From the NCBI RefSeq assembly GCF_001938945.1, contig NZ_MKIO01000037.1:1-64000 (forward strand): a stretch of 64,000 nt of DNA, read 5' to 3'. A model generated the notes under the pieces. The model saw only the letters and a program-made list of their open reading frames with translations, was not told the DNA's origin and searched no databases. Made by a program: the position numbers and the translations under genes. This DNA is from Xaviernesmea rhizosphaerae (GTDB lineage Bacteria > Pseudomonadota > Alphaproteobacteria > Rhizobiales > Rhizobiaceae). Positions 61,035 to 64,000 of this stretch are shown here, piece by piece; within the stretch, counting starts at the first letter, position 1; the number at the start of each line of letters is the position of its first letter.

Positions 61035-64000
61035 ACAGCAAAAGGCCTTCCTGCGCGTTTTTTATGGCAGCATGGTCGAGCGTAACCTCAAACGCACCCT
61101 GCCCGTCGCGACGCACCTCGATGCGGCGCGCGCGGCCTTCGACCATCAGCGTGATGGCAAAGCCCTCCCAGTGATCGGGGATCGCCGGATCGACCACGAG
61201 CCTGCCGCCTTGGCGGGTGACGCCAAGGATGCCCTCGACCGCCGCACGGTAGAGCCAGGCGGCGGAGCCCGTATACCAGGTCCAGCCGCCACGCCCCGTC
61301 AGCGCGCCGTCGCCATAGATATCGGCGGCCACGACATAGGGCTCGACGCGGTAGAGATCGGCTGAGGGACGGTCCAGCGCGTGGTTGACCGGGTTCAGCA
61401 TGGAGAAGGCCTTCCAGGCATCCTCGGATCGCTTCAGCCGGGCCAGCGCCAGCACGACCCAGGTGGCCGCATGCGTGTACTGGCCGCCATTCTCGCGCAC
61501 GCCGGGCGGATAGGCCTTGATATAGCCGGGATCCTGCTCGGTGCCCGAAAGCGGCGGGGTGAAGAGGCGGATGATCTGGTGCTGTTCGTCGGCCAGATTG
61601 GCCAGAACCGCATCCATGGCCTCAGCCGCGCGGGCCGGATCGCCTTCGCCCGAGAGCACGCTCCAGGACTGGGCGATCGAGTCGATGCGGCATTCGTCGC
61701 TGTCGGCGGTGCCGAGCGGCGTGCCGTCATCATAGGTGCCGCGCCGGTAATAGGCGCCGTCCCAGCCGGCCTGTTCGAGCGAGGCCTTGAGGCTGTCGAG
61801 ATGGGCGGACCAATGGCTTGCCCGCGCCTCGTCGCCACGCGACCTTGCAATGGCGATGAAGGGACGCAGCGTCGCGGCCAGGAACCAGCCGAGCCAGACG
61901 CTGGTGCCGCGACCTTCGATGCCGACGCGGTTCATGCCGTCGTTCCAGTCGCCGCCCAGGATCAGCGGCAGGCCGTTCTCGCCCGTGCGCTTGATGGCGA
62001 GGTCGAGCGCGATGGCGCAATGCTCGTAGAGGCTTGCGACCTCTTCCGAGACCTTCGGCTGGAAGAAGCGGTCATGCTGGCCGGGCTCGAGCGGATCACC
62101 TTCAATGAAGGGGATTTGCGCGTCGAGAATGTCGGTCGTGCCCGTCGCCGTGCAGAAGCTGTTGACGGCATAGCCGAGCCAGACCACGTCGTCCGAGATC
62201 AGCGTGCGCACGCCGGCACCCGTGCCCGGCAGCCACCAGTGCAGCACGTCGCCTTCCTTGAACTGCCGCGCGGCGGCATTGAGGATCTGCGCGCGCGCCA
62301 GCTCCGGCCGGTGGCCGATGAAGGCGAGCGTGTCCTGCAGCTGGTCGCGGAAGCCATAGGCGCCGCTGGCCTGGTAGAAGGCGGAGCGTGCCAGGATCCG
62401 GCAGCCGAGGCTCTGATAGGGCAGCCAGCGGTTAACCAGATTGTTGAAGGCCGCATCCGGCGTTTCCACCTGCACATGCGCGGTGAAATCCGCCCAGAAG
62501 CGCTTGGCCTGATCCAGGAGATCGTCAAAGGCCTCGCCCTTGACGGCTTCGAGATGGCCGAGCGCCTCGGCACGGTCGTCGCCGTCGCCGAGATAGAGGG
62601 TCAGCGCCTGGCGGGCGCCGGGTGCCAGCGTCAGGTCGATGGCGATCGCCGCGCAGGGATCGCCATCGATCGCCGTGGCGCCGGAAAGCTTGGCGCCATC
62701 GAGCACCGCCTGCGGCGCCTGGATCGCGCCGAAGCCGCCCAGGAATTCGCGACGGCTGGCCGTGTGGCTCGACGGAGTCTCGCTGGAGGCGAGGAAGGCG
62801 GTGCGCTGGCCGTAATCGATGCTGTAGGGATTGGCGGCCATGACCGCCCCGGACGCATCGTCATAATGCGGCACGATGAAGGGCGCGGTCTTGGCGCGGT
62901 TGTTGCCCAGCACCCATTCGGCATAGGCATAGGCGCGCAGACGGCGGGTCTCGCGGCCGTCATTGACGACGACGAGCTGCACCGCCTTGACCGGGCGGCT
63001 GGCATGGACGGTCTGGGTGACCTCGATCGTCAGCTCGTCCTGCCGGCTGGTGAAGACCGAATAGCCGAGGCCATGGCGGGTTTCAAACACCACATCCTGG
63101 CGGCGCGACAGGCTGGCATAGGGCGCATGCACCGAACCGCGATCGAGATCGCGCAGGAAGATCGCCTCGCCCGGCCGGTTGCCGACCACGTCGTTGCTCC
63201 AGGGGGTCAGCTGATAGTCGCGCGAATTGCGGCTCCAGCTGAAGGCGGCACCGTCGGCGGACACGTGGAAGCCGAAGCGCTCGTTGGAGATGACGTTGAT
63301 CCACGGATGCGGCGTGGTTTCGCCACCCGTCAGCCGCGTCACATACTCCGCGCCATCGCGGGTAAAGCCGCCATAGCCGTTCCAGTAGTCGAGGTCTTCG
63401 CCCGAGACGGAAGCCGGCTTGCGCGAGAGATCGACCGGGGGCAGCGCCGCGAGCGGAAGGGGAGCATCCTCCTTGGCCACCACCGGCTTGGCATAGAGTG
63501 CCTCGGCTCGGGTGATCTGGTCGGAGATCTTGCCGTTGCGGGCATGGAAGACCGCGCGGGCCGCCGCCAGCAGCGCCGAATAGGTCGCCGGCTCCATCGT
63601 GTCGCGGCGCACCGCGAAGATGTGCTGACGCCCGCCATCGCCGATGGCGCGCATGCGCATCGCCTCGCACATGCCGTCGAGTGCATGCTGCGTGTCCTGC
63701 ACATAGGACGAGGCGCGCTCGTTGAGGATGACGACGTCGACGATCACGCCGCGCGTGCGCAGGAATTCCTGGCCACGCAGCGCCTCGCGGGCGATGTTGA
63801 GGTCGATATCATCATTGATGCGCACCAGCACGATCGGGAAGTCGCCCGAAATTGCCAGCGGCCACAGCGCCGACTGCGGCCCCAGACCGCTTTCGACGAA
63901 AGCGGCGTCCGCCCGCAGATGCATATCCGGATAGACGAGATAGCGCGCCAGCATCTGGAAGCTTGCCGCCTCCTGCGAGGTGATGCCGACATGGCGCATC
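61033..64000 (-). CDS. ndvB: Cyclic beta-1,2-glucan synthase, C-terminal part (cut by window end)
   Basis: The C-terminal about 988 residues are present; the gene continues beyond 64000, and the Met at 63999 is not the start. NdvB/ChvB is about 2800 residues long: an N-terminal glycosyltransferase 84 and membrane part (outside this window) starts and elongates the chain, and the C-terminal glycoside hydrolase family 94 phosphorylase part controls length. Visible are 'YWNGYGGFTRDGAEYVTRLTGG', 'TPWSNDVVGNRPGEAIFLRD', 'YGFRDQLQDTLAF', and the general-acid motif 'GGDWNDGMNRVGIEGRGTSVWLGWFL', read in parts, plus 'SGTEQDPGYIKAYPPGVRENGGQYTHAA' near the end. Periplasmic cyclic glucans serve osmotic adaptation and host interaction. 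The product is likely succinylated by the adjacent OpgC. Confidence 0.95.
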   Translation of the reverse strand, partial: MRHVGITSQEAASFQMLARYLVYPDMHLRADAAFVESGLGPQSALWPLAISGDFPIVLVRINDDIDLNIAREALRGQEFLRTRGVIVDVVILNERASSYVQDTQHALDGMCEAMRMRAIGDGGRQHIFAVRRDTMEPATYSALLAAARAVFHARNGKISDQITRAEALYAKPVVAKEDAPLPLAALPPVDLSRKPASVSGEDLDYWNGYGGFTRDGAEYVTRLTGGETTPHPWINVISNERFGFHVSADGAAFSWSRNSRDYQLTPWSNDVVGNRPGEAIFLRDLDRGSVHAPYASLSRRQDVVFETRHGLGYSVFTSRQDELTIEVTQTVHASRPVKAVQLVVVNDGRETRRLRAYAYAEWVLGNNRAKTAPFIVPHYDDASGAVMAANPYSIDYGQRTAFLASSETPSSHTASRREFLGGFGAIQAPQAVLDGAKLSGATAIDGDPCAAIAIDLTLAPGARQALTLYLGDGDDRAEALGHLEAVKGEAFDDLLDQAKRFWADFTAHVQVETPDAAFNNLVNRWLPYQSLGCRILARSAFYQASGAYGFRDQLQDTLAFIGHRPELARAQILNAAARQFKEGDVLHWWLPGTGAGVRTLISDDVVWLGYAVNSFCTATGTTDILDAQIPFIEGDPLEPGQHDRFFQPKVSEEVASLYEHCAIALDLAIKRTGENGLPLILGGDWNDGMNRVGIEGRGTSVWLGWFLAATLRPFIAIARSRGDEARASHWSAHLDSLKASLEQAGWDGAYYRRGTYDDGTPLGTADSDECRIDSIAQSWSVLSGEGDPARAAEAMDAVLANLADEQHQIIRLFTPPLSGTEQDPGYIKAYPPGVRENGGQYTHAATWVVLALARLKRSEDAWKAFSMLNPVNHALDRPSADLYRVEPYVVAADIYGDGALTGRGGWTWYTGSAAWLYRAAVEGILGVTRQGGRLVVDPAIPDHWEGFAITLMVEGRARRIEVRRDGQGAFEVTLDHAAIKNAQEGLLL

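Overview
This is a high-GC window whose gene content points to an alphaproteobacterium of the order Rhizobiales, most likely Rhizobiaceae. It carries the 3' end of a cyclic beta-1,2-glucan synthase (ndvB/chvB type) next to an opgC-like glucan succinylation gene. It also has the small families DUF982, DUF992 and DUF3008, and a mosaic intergenic element with CTAGAGCATC/GATGCTCTAG ends typical of rhizobial genomes. No rRNA, tRNA or CRISPR array was found. The species cannot be fixed from the sequence alone.

Left part (1-17.9 kb), accessory. A decayed transposase tail (about 161-255) is followed by a tightly coupled five-gene minus-strand operon (337-5503): a von Willebrand A (VWA) protein, three other exported proteins and one small membrane protein, three of its four junctions being ATGA overlaps. 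An AraC-type regulator lies upstream. From 7.3 to 9.9 kb there is a graveyard: a frameshifted hipBA toxin-antitoxin pair with four repeated operator-like sites in front of it, and a tyrosine recombinase broken by frameshifts and an internal deletion. Next is a LysR-regulated divergent cluster (10.0-15.4 kb) of MFS exporter, cyclophilin-like protein, zinc alcohol dehydrogenase, Tat-exported alpha/beta hydrolase and cupin, which looks like a detoxification or small-molecule conversion unit. A LuxR-type regulator and a LysE-type exporter close this part.

Middle part. A type I secretion locus (18.1-27.3 kb) encodes an 1853-residue surface or secreted protein (two seven-motif beta-propeller regions, cadherin-like repeats, two VWD domains, a type I secretion-like C-terminal tail) with its own ABC exporter and HlyD-type adaptor. 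It converges on a type I restriction-modification operon, hsdR-hsdM-hsdS (27.3-34.4 kb), which ends in a translationally coupled fourth gene with a candidate PD-(D/E)XK nuclease motif. Then come a polar amino-acid ABC transporter operon that ends in a histidine/phenylalanine ammonia-lyase homologue lacking the A-S-G cofactor tripeptide, with a divergent HutC-like GntR regulator, and an osmoprotectant ABC transporter in yehZYXW order (41.0-45.0 kb) with the mosaic repeat inside it.

Right part (45.4-64 kb), mostly core-like. DUF3008, malate:quinone oxidoreductase, an EamA permease and a DUF475/TerC-like membrane protein precede a three-gene signalling operon: a triple-receiver hybrid histidine kinase, a CheR methyltransferase, and a REC-PAS-HWE kinase-REC protein. 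After that come DUF992, several small proteins, a candidate terminator-bounded RNA, opgC and the truncated ndvB.

Gene starts were chosen from ribosome binding sites, overlaps and signal peptides. All functional calls rest on motifs read by eye, with no database search.
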